64,000 nucleotides of DNA from Gnetum montanum. Its lineage: Eukaryota > Streptophyta > Gnetopsida > Gnetales > Gnetaceae. Below, in pieces: positions 33,989 to 44,857 of this stretch (positions within the stretch are counted from its first letter, which is position 1; each line of letters opens with the position of its first letter). The stretch covers positions 135,354 to 199,353 of the forward strand of contig MNCI01011880.1 of NCBI GenBank assembly GCA_015680685.1. The letters are read 5' to 3'. The position numbers and the translations under genes are program-made. The notes beneath the pieces were generated by a model. It searched no databases. It was not told where the DNA came from and saw only the letters and a program-made list of their open reading frames with translations.

Positions 33989-34334
33989 TCAAACTTTAGC
34001 CATTAAATGTTTTGGATTTTTGAATGTTTGATGGAAATATATGGTTGACAAATGTAATAATATGAACATACTTATGGCATAACGTGTTGGAATTTTACTA
34101 TCATATTAACGTATCAATTTTTTTATTTTATTTTTTTTCTATTTTTATTTGCTTTTTCCAATATTATCATGAACATATGCATGTAACTAAATGTAAAATG
34201 GGGGAAAAACATAATTCAACACTTGTAAAAGAGGAAAGTAATGAGAAGGCATAAATCAAGACTACAACTTGTATCATTTAAAGGAAAATTTGACATAACG
34301 TAGTGAATTTTTGTAAACTTGCGACGTATTGAAC

Positions 34335-34590
34335 CCTAATTTAAAGCCATTTCGGGCTATTCACATCAGTTTAAAGTCATGGTGGACTATTGCATTTGTT
34401 GTTAAAGACATAAGGATTACCAGTTTTATGCCATAGTGGGCCAAAAGCAATAACAGTTTTAGGAAGCTTTTAAACAGGACCAGCCATTTCTAACTGTGGC
34501 TAGTTTAACATCATTGTGTATGTTTGCTGGTAGTTTAACATCATACTGGACGATTAGTAGTTTAACGTCATTCCGGATATCTAGTGATTC
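34335..34590. repeat. Hairpin-repeat array 3 (element C intron, protease side)
   Basis: About seven units with the TTTAA lead-in. AGCC (34345-34348) pairs with GGCT (34355-34358), spacer ATTTCG. AGTC (34375-34378) pairs with GACT (34385-34388), spacer ATGGTG. A TGCC/GGGC-type unit lies near 34429-34441. Later units near 34510-34580 (TTTAACATCA, TTTAACGTCA) are partly decayed. Confidence 0.8.
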
Positions 34591-34609
34591 GCTCTAGTTA
34601 TTGAGTTAC

Positions 34610-35260
34610 CTCTTAATTCTTTGTAACTTAATGTAAGGGGTTGGGCATGTATGTATGATCTTATACTCACCTTCTCCTTCATTGGTGATGTCAAAGGGTA
34701 GTTCCGACCAAGAGACATTAGTGGGAATGGCTCCTATGTTTATGTTGTCTAGTGCTTCCTCGGTTTTAGTAAGATCGTGAGTTAACATTGGGTTCATGTC
34801 TTGATGTATGCTCATGGTTTCTTGCTTAGGCTCAATGAACTCAATTTCTGACTCTTGATCCACTCCAGGGTGTGAGGAAGTGAGCGATACTATTGTATTC
34901 CCTTGTATGATGATTTCACTACCCTTGTAAGGTAGGTGGATCTCTTGATGGATCGGTGAAGATACAACTCTAAGTTGAGCTAGCCAAGGATGTCCTAGAA
35001 TCAAATTAAACCCTGGCATTTTGTCAACCACTACAAATTCAATTGACCTGGGGAATTGGTCCCCTGCTATGAAATCTAAGGTAACCATACCTTTCATCCC
35101 AACACAAGAACCACTGAAGGATTATAGGAAAGAAGTTGTCATGGGCTGTATTTGTTCAGTAAGTCCCAGTTTTTCGATGATGGGAAAAGGTATTACATTC
35201 GTCATCGCACCATCGTCGACATGCACCCTATGTATCTTGAAATGATTGACCTATATCATT
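34610..35260 (-). pseudogene. pol: Element C aspartic protease
   Basis: Minus-strand VHVDDGAMTNVIPF at about 35222-35181 fits the active-site block usually seen as V.V(D/N)(T/N)GSS.N.LP, with DDG at the catalytic position. Then KLGL, GMVTLDFI, FVVVDKMPGFNLILGHPWLAQL (35036-34972, the I.G..WL flap-and-core segment) and IHLPYKG. 35097-34606 is open for 163 codons. The open frame ends at a stop that overlaps the proposed intron donor. Stops lie upstream of 35097. Confidence 0.85.
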
Positions 35261-35900
35261 ATGAACATAGCAACTGTGGTGACTTCTCTTGTTTTCTCAT
35301 CTAGCTTAATGTCCTTAGCATGAAACTCTAGGGATGTATTCTTTGATTCTTGAGGTTGTGGGGACAATACTGCATAAATGGATGGCTCATCTGCAAGGAG
35401 GTCCTTACTAACAGTGATCAAAGTTAGCATTCATATGAGAGCTTCCTGATGTACTGGTAAAGTCATTACTAGGTCATACATACTTCAAGAAATATTCTTT
35501 TGTTTCAAGGCTTTTGTGACTTGGGTCAAAGCACTCGCTAGGTCTTTACCATTTGGGGTACATTTTTCTATGGATATTTGGTCCATTTGACAGATTATTC
35601 GTATTTCTCATGAAGAAATTTTTGCATTGGTAACTAAGGATGCTGGGTTTGGGACACAACCTATGACATTATCCTTGTTTTGATGACTTGTACTAGGCTC
35701 ATTAATGGACAGACCCATAGGAATAGCATTTAGTGGTGTGGGCTTTGGTGGTCCTAATTTGTGCTGATGGTTTTCTTGTTCCATGTGCTCTCTTGTTAGT
35801 CTATTGGCAAGATGTTCTTACAAAGGCCGTGGGGGAATGAAGGTGGGTTGTGTGTCAGGGTGTTTTGGCACCCGGACCACAAAGGGAATGGGTCAATTTT
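35261..35900 (-). other. Gag-protease linker of element C
   Basis: Expected link between Gag and protease. Low-complexity and degenerate, with no domain I can identify. The plus-strand frames here are Gly-rich shadows of the minus-strand Pro-rich sequence. Confidence 0.4.
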
Positions 35901-38275
35901 CAAATGGTGTGGTTGTTGCTGCAACAGAAGGAGGTATGCGGATGACAAATGGTTTTTGTGGTGTGGGGGATGTGCGTATGATGAAAGGAGTTTGAGGAGA
36001 TGTTGGGGTAGATGTGTTTTCTAAAGGCCTACAGATCACGAAAGGTTTTTGCGGGACATCCTATCTATTCTCCACATGGATAATATTAATCACACATGGT
36101 GCATCATTGGTATTGATAGGATCCTTGTAGACTCCCATGGGTGGTTTTGGGGTCTTACTGGGTTTGCCTCATCGAATACTACTTCACCCCTATCAATCAT
36201 GCATTGTATATCTTGTTTCAAGGTGAAACAGTAATCAATCCCATGACCACACCATTGGTGATATTCACAAAACCTATCTAACCTAAAGCCTCTTGGAATG
36301 GGGGGTACATTAGTTGTTACTAAGGCTGGGTTCTTGGCCAACTCACAGAATCGATCATGTTTTTGAGATGCCATGGAAGACATTTGTTTATGTTTGATTA
36401 ACCCAACCTTTAGAACTTGATCAAGCAATTGTGAAGGCTTCATAGGCAAGGGTGTATATTGAGCGGGGTCTTTTCTTTCAAATGTATGAGCGTGACCCAT
36501 GTTGGTGTTTCTATTTGAGGAAGTTTCAAGTGTAGGTGTAGGTGTGTTTCTTTCATGGCCATTTGGGACAGCGGGTTATCTTCCCTTTTGTCCTGGATGG
36601 TTAGTTCAACCTGTCTCGACCACTACTGCTACCATTGTTTTGGATTTATCTTTCCTCGTATGTTGGCTCTTAAAGGTCGAGTAGGTTGGGTTGTTGCTTG
36701 TTTGTGCCACCTCTTCTATATCCTTAATTTTCACAAATGCTTGGCTCAAGGTATGGGCGTTCAAATAATAAAGTTTTGATTTAATAAAGTCATTCACAGC
36801 TATCTTAAGGATGGTAAGTAGATATGTTTTAGGGATGGGCTCGTGAAGTTCATTTAAGGCTACACTCCACCTTTGGATAAATTTCTATGCTGGCTCTAAT
36901 GGTTCTTGTTTAATCTGAATCAAGCTATCCAACGTGGCTTTAGGCTTTAGATTGTACTTGAAACAAGTGACAAACTGATGCAACAAGTCCTCTAGAAAAG
37001 ATATGGAGCTGCAAGGTAAAGCTCGGTACTAGTCTAAGGCTTTTCCCATTAAGGACATTGCAAAAACATGTAGAATTACATGAGGCCATGCCTAAAGCAA
37101 TAGAAATTCTGTTTGAAATGTTACTAGGTGAGCATTTGGATCTCCCTCTCCATTATACTTGGTTAGCTGGGGTAATGAAACTCCCTTTGGCAAGGTTAAT
37201 GGTGGAACTGAGGGGTCGATTGGATCATCTTGATAGAAGTCTAGTACCTTGAATTCCTCAGCATTCACAGTTTTAAGGCACTTTAATTCTTCTACTAATG
37301 AGTGCATATATTTTTTTGTGTTTGCCCATTCTTGGACAGTAGGCAAACCAGTAGGTTGAGTTGGTGTTGATCGATAATGATTCGATTGTTGCATCATTTG
37401 TGGAAAGAGAGATTGTTGGACTATCATTTTTTGTGGTGGGATGACATTCAAGGTTGAGACTATGGGGTGTGGTATGTTGTAGTGAGTAGACAGGTTTTAC
37501 TGAATAGCTGGATTTGCACTTGAGGTATGTAATGGGTGGACGTGGAAGCTGGTATAACCGATGGCATCTCAATTACTTGAGGTCGAAAGGTCAATCCTAC
37601 ATTAGTTTGGGGAGGAGGTTGTCGGAATTGTATTTGCAGAGGTATGATGGAACTGGATGTATCAGATTGAATATTGAACCTGGAAAGGATGGGAATGGAA
37701 GTGGGTACTTCCTCTAGAAAAGCTGGTGGTCGAGCGTTCATGGATAGAGGTGGAAGTATGGTCTCTTCCAGGAAAGGTTGGAACAATGAGTTTGTATGGG
37801 CATGGGGACTGACAGTATGGTATGAATCCCCATGTTCAAATTGGGCTACGAAGTCATCTTCCACATCACCACCCTAAGGCTCTATTGGAGGTGGCTATAA
37901 GGCTTGACTTCTTGCCATGAGAAGCTAGGATATCAGTCTATGATGGTGTTCGAAGAGAGGGATTATATCGAATGCTGAGGGGATAAACTCATGACCTCCT
38001 TTGTGAATAAGTTCATAGTCTTACTTCACTTCTCTCTCTACACGATCGATAGGCAAGTTGGCTTGGATCTTGACACAGATGAAGTTATACACTTCAAGTG
38101 TAAGAGTTTCATAGGTAGGGTCTTTGCCCTATAGCCTGAGTGACCAGCACGTAGGGCCTTGGGGATTTATCTGTGCAATAACAGTTATGGATTCCATAGC
38201 AGTCACAAGGTTTCAAGTTTTAGCCCCAAAGTTAGAGATCGGTAGTGTCACTAGGTTAATTTGGGAGGATTCCAT
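35901..38275 (-). pseudogene. gag: Element C gag
   Basis: Begins near 38275 in a frame that, with TAG stops, covers an N-terminal region including EVYNFICVKIQANLPIDR and EFIPSAFDIIPLFEHHHR (about 38100-37930). A Pro/Ser-rich stretch follows (37864-37460), then LPQLTKYNGEGDPNAHL (about 37165-37115), the Tat Gag capsid entry (LP.F.KYDG..DP..H). A zinc-knuckle-like CEYHQWCGHGIDYC lies at about 36263-36220 with LKQDIQCMIDRG following, matching the C.(Y/F)H...GH.T..C..L pattern of Tat elements. 36500-36090 is open. Gag packages the element RNA. Confidence 0.82.
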
Positions 38276-38660
38276 AGTGAGCATGAGTAAACTAGGCTAG
38301 AAGGGTTGAACGTGAGCAACTGCAGCGTGATAAACGATGTGAGTAGCTGCAGCATGAGTTAACTATAGTGTGACTAACAAATAGCCTAAGTAGCTGTAGT
38401 GTGACTGACAAAGAGAGTGAGTAGCTACAGCATGACTGACAAATAGCATGAGTAGCTGCAGCGTGAGTTAACTGTAGCATGACTGAAAAATAGCATGAGT
38501 AGCTGCAGCGTGAATTAACTATAGTGTGAGGTATTAGGAGCGGACAGGATGGGTAAGTCAAGTTGGCATATGTAAGCTAGTTGGCTTTAGTTTCAGCACT
38601 TCGTCTGTGCAACGTTTGGACAGGTAGCATGATCAATGTTTTGACAGACAATAAACAAGT
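38276..38660 (-). repeat. Element C leader with GCATGAGT/GCTGCAGC repeats
   Basis: Between the primer site and gag, 38280-38530 holds about eight irregular units of roughly 30-35 bp with the words AGCATGAGTAGCTGCAG and TTAACTATAGTGTGA. It shares the CATGAGT motif with the LTRs and with 28690-29920. No reading frame is supported. Confidence 0.75.
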
Positions 38661-38664
38661 CAGG

Positions 38665-38681
38665 CCCTCCTTCTAGCGCCA
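38665..38681 (-). promoter_or_regulatory. Element C primer-binding site
   Basis: Minus strand TGGCGCTAGAAGGAGGG starts six bases inside the LTR end TACA. TGG matches the CCA end of a tRNA. I do not assign the tRNA. Confidence 0.7.
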
Positions 38682-38687
38682 ATTTAC

Positions 38688-40561
38688 TGTAGTGACATAA
38701 ATCATCGATGTAAGGCTAGAAGGGAAAACAAACATTGAAAGATCGTTGGGTAGACATAGCTGACCCTACCTTCACCCGAGCACAAGCTAGAAAAGAAAAC
38801 AAAGGCAGAGTGCCTTGGATGGTCTGCACACAAATCAACCAAGGACTTCCCCCAGGGTAAACTACGACTTGCACTGGGGTTATCGTAACTGATGTTTTAA
38901 AACATAAACAGTGACATACAAAATGCAAATAGATCGTACACAGAATAGTATTGCAAACAAAACATAAATTGAATGTGAAACAAATTAAAAAATATAATGG
39001 CAATTGTATTACTTAGAAAGGATGTGCACCGGTCAAAGTGTAGTTGCACATGTAGATAGCAAGTCAAGTGCCAAGCCCTGGGGTGATGTGTTTTAGAAGT
39101 TCTTGGATGCTAGGAGTCAAGTGTATCTAAGCGCCCAAGGATTGCTAGTCTAAGTTTCCTAAGTCATCAACCTCCAAAATTGCCAACCCCGTTTATGTGA
39201 ATTGATAGGGTATTTATAGGGTTTGGCCAGGTTCAGGGATGGAATTCATGAATGGAATCAATGACTGAGGGATGAGAGGAAAACGAATCAAGTGACATGT
39301 GTTCGATGGGCAGCTGTATGTGAGTTGGACATGTGTAAGCAAGCTATATTTTTGACCAGGTGCATTGTATCTTACAGCGTGTGTTAACTTACTCAAGCTA
39401 GCTTACACTCATGGGAGCACATACAATTTGGAGCGTAAGAGCCTAACAAGCTCACAAATAATGAAAATTTACAATGAAATGATAATGTACAACAAGAGAA
39501 ATTGACTTTGGCTCGCTTCAAACCTCTAGATCTCTGAATTGGCTACTGTAGGATGTTAATTTGAGTGGTTCTGTGGCTGTTTGAGGCATCTTTTCTTGAC
39601 AAGAACTTCTAGCGTGAGTTGACTTTGTTCCAACATGCGCATGCTGCACTCACACTACACTCACACTGCCAGCATGACTTCAGTGTGACCTCAGCATGAG
39701 TGAGCTAGAATGATGGATTTTTCACCAAATTTTGATTTTTGAAGCCTGATTCTTGAAGTGTAATGATTGCCTGACTGTGATTGTGATTGATCTTGAGAAT
39801 GATCTGCAAGTCAAAAATTGAGCCTGATGTGACTTGTTTTGAACCACTTTTGGGTAGCTCACGCTGGACTCACATTACCAGCATGAGTGCAGCATGACCA
39901 CAACATGAGCTACAAAAACCTGCAATTTTTGGACTTGAAATTTTGGATTCTGGAGGCTAAAATCTAAAGTTGTCAACAATGAGCCCTGAGGATGACTTGC
40001 ACTTTGGAAATTAGATCAGTTTGACTCAGTTTTTGGCTCTGAAAGTTGCTCATGCTGCACTCACCCTGCCAGCGTGACCTTAGCATGAGTGATAGCATGA
40101 GTGTGAAAATGTGAACAATTTGTCTCCAAATTTGAATTCCCGAATGCTGAAGCTTGGAGTGGTCATTGGTGGCCCTTGAGGATGACTTACACCCTGGAAA
40201 TCAGATTATTTTGACTCAGTTTTAGGGCTTTCAGGGTCAATCATGTTGTACTCATGCTACTAGTGTGACCTCAGCATGAGTGACAATGTGAGTGAGAAAA
40301 TTTGCACTTTTGACGTGAAATTTGAATCTTGTACGCTGAAACTTTAAACTAGGCACAATAGTGACCCTTGAGAATGCCTTGCACCCTTAGACTGAGCCAC
40401 CTTTGACTTGATTCTGACACCGTCTGGAGTTGCTCATACTGAGGGCAAGCTAGCTTGACAGCATGAGTTCCATGTCTTAGTCAAATTTTGCCTCCCGAAT
40501 GCTCGAAAGGGCTTGAGTCATTCTTGTTTCAAAGCGTTAGGCCGAAATTAGTGGTGTTTCA
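38688..40561 (-). repeat. Element C 5' LTR (1874 bp) with internal tandem units
   Basis: Minus-strand start TGAAACACC, end TACA. The middle (about 39640-40460) is built of four diverged units of about 190-220 bp, each carrying CTGCACTCA...GCCAGCRTGACC(T)CAGCATGAGTG, then TTGAATYYYGAATGCTGAA, then CTTGAGGATGACTTGCACC. The 3' LTR has lost about two of them. CATGAGT words are frequent. Confidence 0.9.
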
Positions 40562-40566
40562 ATGGA

Positions 40567-40897
40567 TACATTGGTTCAGGATGTGTATGGAAAGTGGGAT
40601 TGGATGCTTATGTTAGGAATAGTTCAATGTTAGTTAATTAATTAATTTAGTTTAGTCAATCCAATTCCTTTTATCTACATTTTTGAGCACCAAACTATAA
40701 AATATAAAATGATAAAGATCAAATGCCTCAGTTACACTTAACCATACCAAGTGAGACAATGATTGACCTTAAGGCAAGATTCACCTCCTAAAGGACTAGT
40801 GCCCTGAAAACAATAAAGTCCATGGAATTCGATCGAATCGCACGTGAACGCCTTGTGATTCATATGGTTGGGGGTAGGGGTACCTTTCCACTCATCA
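40567..40897 (+). repeat. Element B 3' LTR, right part
   Basis: Resumes with TACATTGGTTCAGGATGTG, matching the 5' LTR at about 9416-9440, and ends ACTCATCA before the ATAAG duplication (40898-40902). Confidence 0.92.
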
Positions 40898-40902
40898 ATA
40901 AG
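40898..40902. repeat. Target site duplication of element B, right copy (ATAAG)
   Basis: Identical to 8902-8906. Confidence 0.92.
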
Positions 40903-40984
40903 CATAAGCATAAGAGAGATATTAGAATACACTAAGTAAATCATTAGCAAAATCATCATCATCATTAGCTTTGGCTTACCCTAA

Positions 40985-42115
40985 TAAAATGAGGTCAACT
41001 ACATGAGTTCTTTTTCATTCATTTTTTCCATGTTTTCTCTACTATTCTTTTCGATGATTTTCCTAGAATAGTGATGTAACAACCTTTGTTTATAGGCTTA
41101 TTATTTGATCTTCTTTGCATACATTTAAACCATCTAAGCAACCATTCTGGTAGCCTATCTAAAATAAAAGTTACCTCAAGTCGTCCTTTTATGTCTATAT
41201 TACGTAGTTCATTTAATCTAGTAACATTCAACATCCATCAAAGCATTCACAATTTGTTGTTCATGCCTCTTTTGTACTAACCAATATTTAGCATCATATA
41301 AGATAGCAAGACTACTTATTATCTTGTAAAATTTTCTTTTCAATTTTTTTGGTATTATTTTATCATGTAGAATAGCACTAGCCTATCTTCATTTTAACTA
41401 TCCTACCTTAATTCTATTTCTTATATTTTTATTAATTTCACCATATGATCAGAGGATTGATCCTAGGTAGTGGAACTATTTGTAATGAAGACCTTTTTTG
41501 TCTTGAATTATCTCTTCTATTTTACTATTGTTTATATCATTATTAAAATTACATTTCATATATTCTATCTTATTTTTGCTAATTTTTAAGTCTTTCAATT
41601 CTAGAGTATATCTCCACTTCTCCATTTTAGAAGCAATATTTTCTTAATTTATATCCACCAACACAATATCATTTGTGAATAATATACACTAAGAGATTTC
41701 ATCTTGTATTTCCTTTGTTAATTCATCCATAATAATGGAAAATAAGAACATGCGAAGCACAGACCCTCAATGTAGACCTATAGCGACCAGATAATCAAAT
41801 GCTGTTGTACAAGCTATTTTAATTTTAGTAGTAGCTCCTTCATGCATGTCTTAAATCACTTTAATATATTTATTAGAGATGTTTTATCTCCATAATTCCC
41901 ACCAAATAATATCTCTAGGCACTTTATCATATGCTTTTTCCAAGTCAATAAAGATCATATGTAGATTTTTTCTATATTTTCTAAACTTCTCCATCAATTG
42001 TTGTATTAAGAAAATATCTTCTATCGTAAATCTCCCTAGCACAAATTCAAATTGATTTTCTAATACTATTGATTCAAATCTGAGATTTTGCTCTATGACT
42101 CTCTCCCATTAACAA
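40985..42115 (-). pseudogene. RTE-type LINE, reverse transcriptase to C-terminus
   Basis: Minus-strand blocks in the order of the RTE clade. QFEFVLGRFTIEDIFLIQQLMEKFRK (about 42064-41990), HMIFIDLEKAYDKVPRD (about 41962-41910), a FTNDIVLVD block at about 41683-41657 where FADD is expected (Asp to Asn), FHYLGSI and YGEINKNIRNRIKVG (about 41480-41405), and a final RWFKCMQRR (about 41140-41112). No endonuclease domain is seen, so it is 5'-truncated. Multiple stops. It follows element B's right target duplication. Confidence 0.85.
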
Positions 42116-42296
42116 AACATAATATATATATCATTAACATAATGCATTAATATATCCTTATGCTTAAGAACCAAGCATAAGAATATAAATAATAACTTAA
42201 GATTCTAGGTTCGAAACACTGAGGTATTATAGAAATAATGTTGCATTTATGTATAAGAAAAATGTAAATGGCCTGGTTATATTTTTTTTATTTTAC

Positions 42297-42870
42297 CTAA
42301 AATGCATATAAGTAAAGGAGAAATATCTTATTTTCAAAATTGAAAATATGTTTCTTTCTCAAGATAACATCCTTTTCCCATATAAAAACACATACATGTC
42401 TTTGAATTTTAGTAGAAGCTTCGTCATACATGGCTTGAATCACTTTACACTTTAGAAAAAAGATATCCTTGATACTAAAACTACCAACAATTTCATTTTT
42501 CTTTGTATAAATTTTGTTATTTTGTTGAATCAATTCAACAACATTTACAAGGTTAGTGGCCATTAACTACATCCAAAGCACAATACTAACATCAATGATT
42601 TAATTGGATTACCTAACTTTGTACAAGTTTATTTTTTAACCTTGACAAAATTGGTAGTAAGAAAAATGGTATTAAGAAAAGTAGTACAAATCTAATGATC
42701 AAAGAGATAATATCTTGAGGCACTCTATAATATACCTTTTTCAAGTCAATAAAGATTATAAGTAGATTTTCTCATGTTTCTTGAATCGTATTAAGAAAAT
42801 AGCTTTTATAATAAATGTCATTTGCATAAATCTAAATTAATTTATTGTACCATTGATTTAAGTCTAAAAA
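42297..42870 (-). pseudogene. Second RTE-type LINE fragment
   Basis: IIFIDLKKVYYRVPQDII at about 42755-42700 repeats the RT block of the neighbouring LINE. After unrelated sequence, VIQAMYDEASTKIQ at about 42445-42405 gives the next RT block. It is more decayed than 40985-42115, and the order RT block then VIQ.MY is correct for one copy. Confidence 0.7.
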
Positions 42871-43689
42871 CGACTCATTTTCAAAATTTCATATTATAGT
42901 TTCATTATTTTATAATTTACATAATTTTACATTTTCTTTATTTTTGTAGATGGAAATAATAATGCATTTTGTATGAATGGTAAGGGTATTGCAGCTACAC
43001 CTTTTTCACTTTGAAAAGGTTATTTTCATCTAAGAAATGGTACTCAAATTTGGTTTTTGTTCTTAGATGCTCTATTCTAAGGATTTTTCAATTTATAAAG
43101 TATTATGGCCAAAGAGCTTTAATGTATTTAGAGATATCCTTTCTCACCTTCCTCAATCTCGTAAATTTCTGGAGATGATATTGGCATGTTCCATCATATT
43201 CTATGTCAAAAATAGAAATAAATTATGTATCAATTGAATTGAGATGTTAATGTAAAAGTGCCTCATCTTAGCCTCTTTTTCTCTGTTCTGCATAGTTTGT
43301 TTCTATTATTTTTTATTTTAAATTTTAAAATTTAACATCAACCAGTGTCAAGAGAAGGTTGGTGGATGTGGGATTCTTTATTTAATAATTTTTTTCAAAT
43401 CCATGAAACTTAACCACAACCTGTCCCTTGGATAATCATTTGACAGGGAAACGATATCGGTGAAAAATTGAATGCGGAAACTTCTCGGCAATACCATTTG
43501 ATCGAATTTATCAATTTTGAACAGCGATGTTTTTAATTAAATAACATAGAAGGCAGGAGACGAATGAGAAGGATACGTGAGAATGGCACCATTGATGCAA
43601 TGCCCATAATTTTGGCCGCATACGACATCAAAGATTCATTATGATTTCGATTCTGTAATTTCAATTTCGTTTGAAAAAAATGAAATGAG
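42871..43689. other. AT-rich stretch, nothing recognised
   Basis: No homology, repeat or convincing frame visible on either strand. Confidence 0.5.
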
Positions 43690-44005
43690 CGGATCATGCC
43701 TGTTGTACCAGACGAGACATGCTGGGATGTTGCCAGGATCGTTGCTTGGATGTTGCCAGGATCGTTGCTTGTGCAACCGTTATCGAACCACTTCAGCATG
43801 CCTCATGCCTGTTGTACCAGAAGAGACATGCTGGGATGTTGCCAGGATCGTTGCTTGTGAAACCGTTATCGAACCACTTCAGCATGCCATGCAACCGTTA
43901 TCGAACCACGCCTCATGCCTGTTGTACCAGACGAGACATGCTGGGATGTTGCCAGGATCGTTGCTTGTGCAACCGTTATCGAACCACTTCAGCAAGCCTC
44001 AAGTG
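43690..44005 (+). repeat. Tandem repeat, about three 110-bp units
   Basis: Units carry CATGCCTGTTGTACCAGA, GAGACATGCTGGGATGTTGC, CAGGATCGTTGCTTG and AACCGTTATCGAACCAC. Internal partial copies make the spacing irregular. A diverged single copy lies at about 52970-53045, just upstream of the second promoter-like module. The translated frames are side products of the repeat. Confidence 0.85.
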
Positions 44006-44579
44006 ACTTTTTGAAGGAAAGTTTTCTGTGTTTTGTCTCCCAAAAGGCACCTTGACATTGTCATTGGTTATTGCTCCTTATCTTCACACAACTTGCATCT
44101 TCAACATTCCTTTAGCGCATTGTTTGCGTCAAACAATGCAGCCTGCAATTTTCAGTCCTTTAATTTAGAAAATTAAATATGTCCGTCACCAAATACATGC
44201 CGTCGATCAACTAATTAATTCTCCTGGAATACACTCGTTTTTTAAGGGCATTTTTGGGGGTGACGCCTGCAATTTACAAATTTAAATATTTACCTCATCA
44301 ACGACATGCCATACATCAGCTAATGAATTTCTTTTACATTTATACTTGAACTGAACACGGTGTAGAGAAATGAAATTTGAGTTGAAGAGACAATAAACAT
44401 GTATTTTAAGTATTTTCAAGGTCAAGGGAATTGGCAGAAATGCTTATAATCCCATAATCAAAAACAAATTCCAAGATAAAAAATTCCGGACAAATGAAAC
44501 TCCTGGCTTTGGTTATTTTCGTAATGTATTTTTTGTTTGATTTATAATCTTGGGAAAACATAAAAGCTACGGTACTTGC

Positions 44580-44790
44580 ACTGGGATGATTTTCACTTCC
44601 ACGTCTTGACTAAGCCAACTTTAGAATTTGTGATTTACAAACTCCTTCTTCATGTAGCCCACAATTTTATGCTAGCCACTGGAGGCGAGTTCAGCAACAT
44701 TATCTCCAAGAGAAATTGATTCCTATTACAACACAACCTCGAATGGTTCTTGTTACATATAAATACAACCAAAGTTCATACCTGAAATAG
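44580..44790 (+). promoter_or_regulatory. Promoter-like module 1 with TATA box
   Basis: TATAAATA at 44758-44765 followed by CAACCAAAGTTCATACCTGAAAT. It shares blocks with 53390-53600: GACTAAGCCAA.TTTA.AATTT, CAGCAACAT, GATTCCTATT.. .ACACAAC and the TATA element with the same downstream CAACCAAAG. A 26-bp block beginning AAGTTCATACCTGAAATAG is duplicated (44774, 44823) after the TATA box. Confidence 0.6.
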
Positions 44791-44857
44791 CTATCTTCCA
44801 AGAACATTGGTATCCAAAGGCTAAGTTCATACCTGAAATAGCTATCTTTCCTTATTC

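Larger units (their letters stand above)
28212..34609 (-). other. Predicted Ogre-type intron between protease and RT of element C
   Basis: Protease coding ends at AG|GTAAC with donor GT at 34609-34608 on the minus strand, where its stop TAA overlaps the donor. Upstream of RT the minus strand reads AAATTGGCAG|GAAC with AG at 28213-28212. Removing 28212-34609 joins protease to RT in frame. Ogre elements of the Tat lineage carry an intron exactly between these domains. This one would be 6398 nt, with hairpin-repeat arrays near both ends and an opposite-strand gene inside. Splicing is inferred, not shown. Confidence 0.55.
21583..40561 (-). mobile_element. Element C: Tat/Ogre-like retrotransposon nested in the B 3' LTR
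   Basis: Minus-strand element of about 19 kb. Its LTRs (5' at 38688-40561, 3' at 21583-23054) start TGAAAC and end TACA on the minus strand. Target duplications are GTGGA (21578-21582) and ATGGA (40562-40566), differing by one transition. Order: primer site, repeat-bearing leader, gag, protease, a 6.4 kb intron-like interval holding an opposite-strand gene, RT, RNase H, a second RNase H, integrase, hairpin-repeat array, 3' untranslated region, polypurine tract. The second RNase H defines the Tat lineage. The protease/RT interval recalls the intron of Ogre elements. Confidence 0.9.
8907..40897 (+). mobile_element. Element B: complete Athila-like retrotransposon, interrupted by element C
   Basis: Plus-strand element bounded by ATAAG duplications. 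Order: 5' LTR 8907-9763, primer site 9765-9782, gag, protease remnant, RT, RNase H, integrase, about 5.2 kb of extra 3' sequence with additional coding frames, a short purine tract, then a 3' LTR starting at 21063. That LTR breaks at 21582 and resumes at 40567. Without element C it would be about 13 kb. All frames are broken. The Athila assignment rests on the tRNA-Asp primer site and the extra coding region between integrase and the 3' LTR, where Athila elements carry their env-like gene. Confidence 0.9.

Noticed and set aside
36090-37877. Plus-strand Gly/Trp-rich frames opposite element C gag
   Set aside because: Shadows of the minus-strand gag and linker, which carry the family motifs.
43685-44014. 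Overlapping plus-strand frames with repeated peptides
   Set aside because: They arise from the 110-bp DNA tandem repeat read in two frames. The repeat is found again without an open frame near 53 kb.
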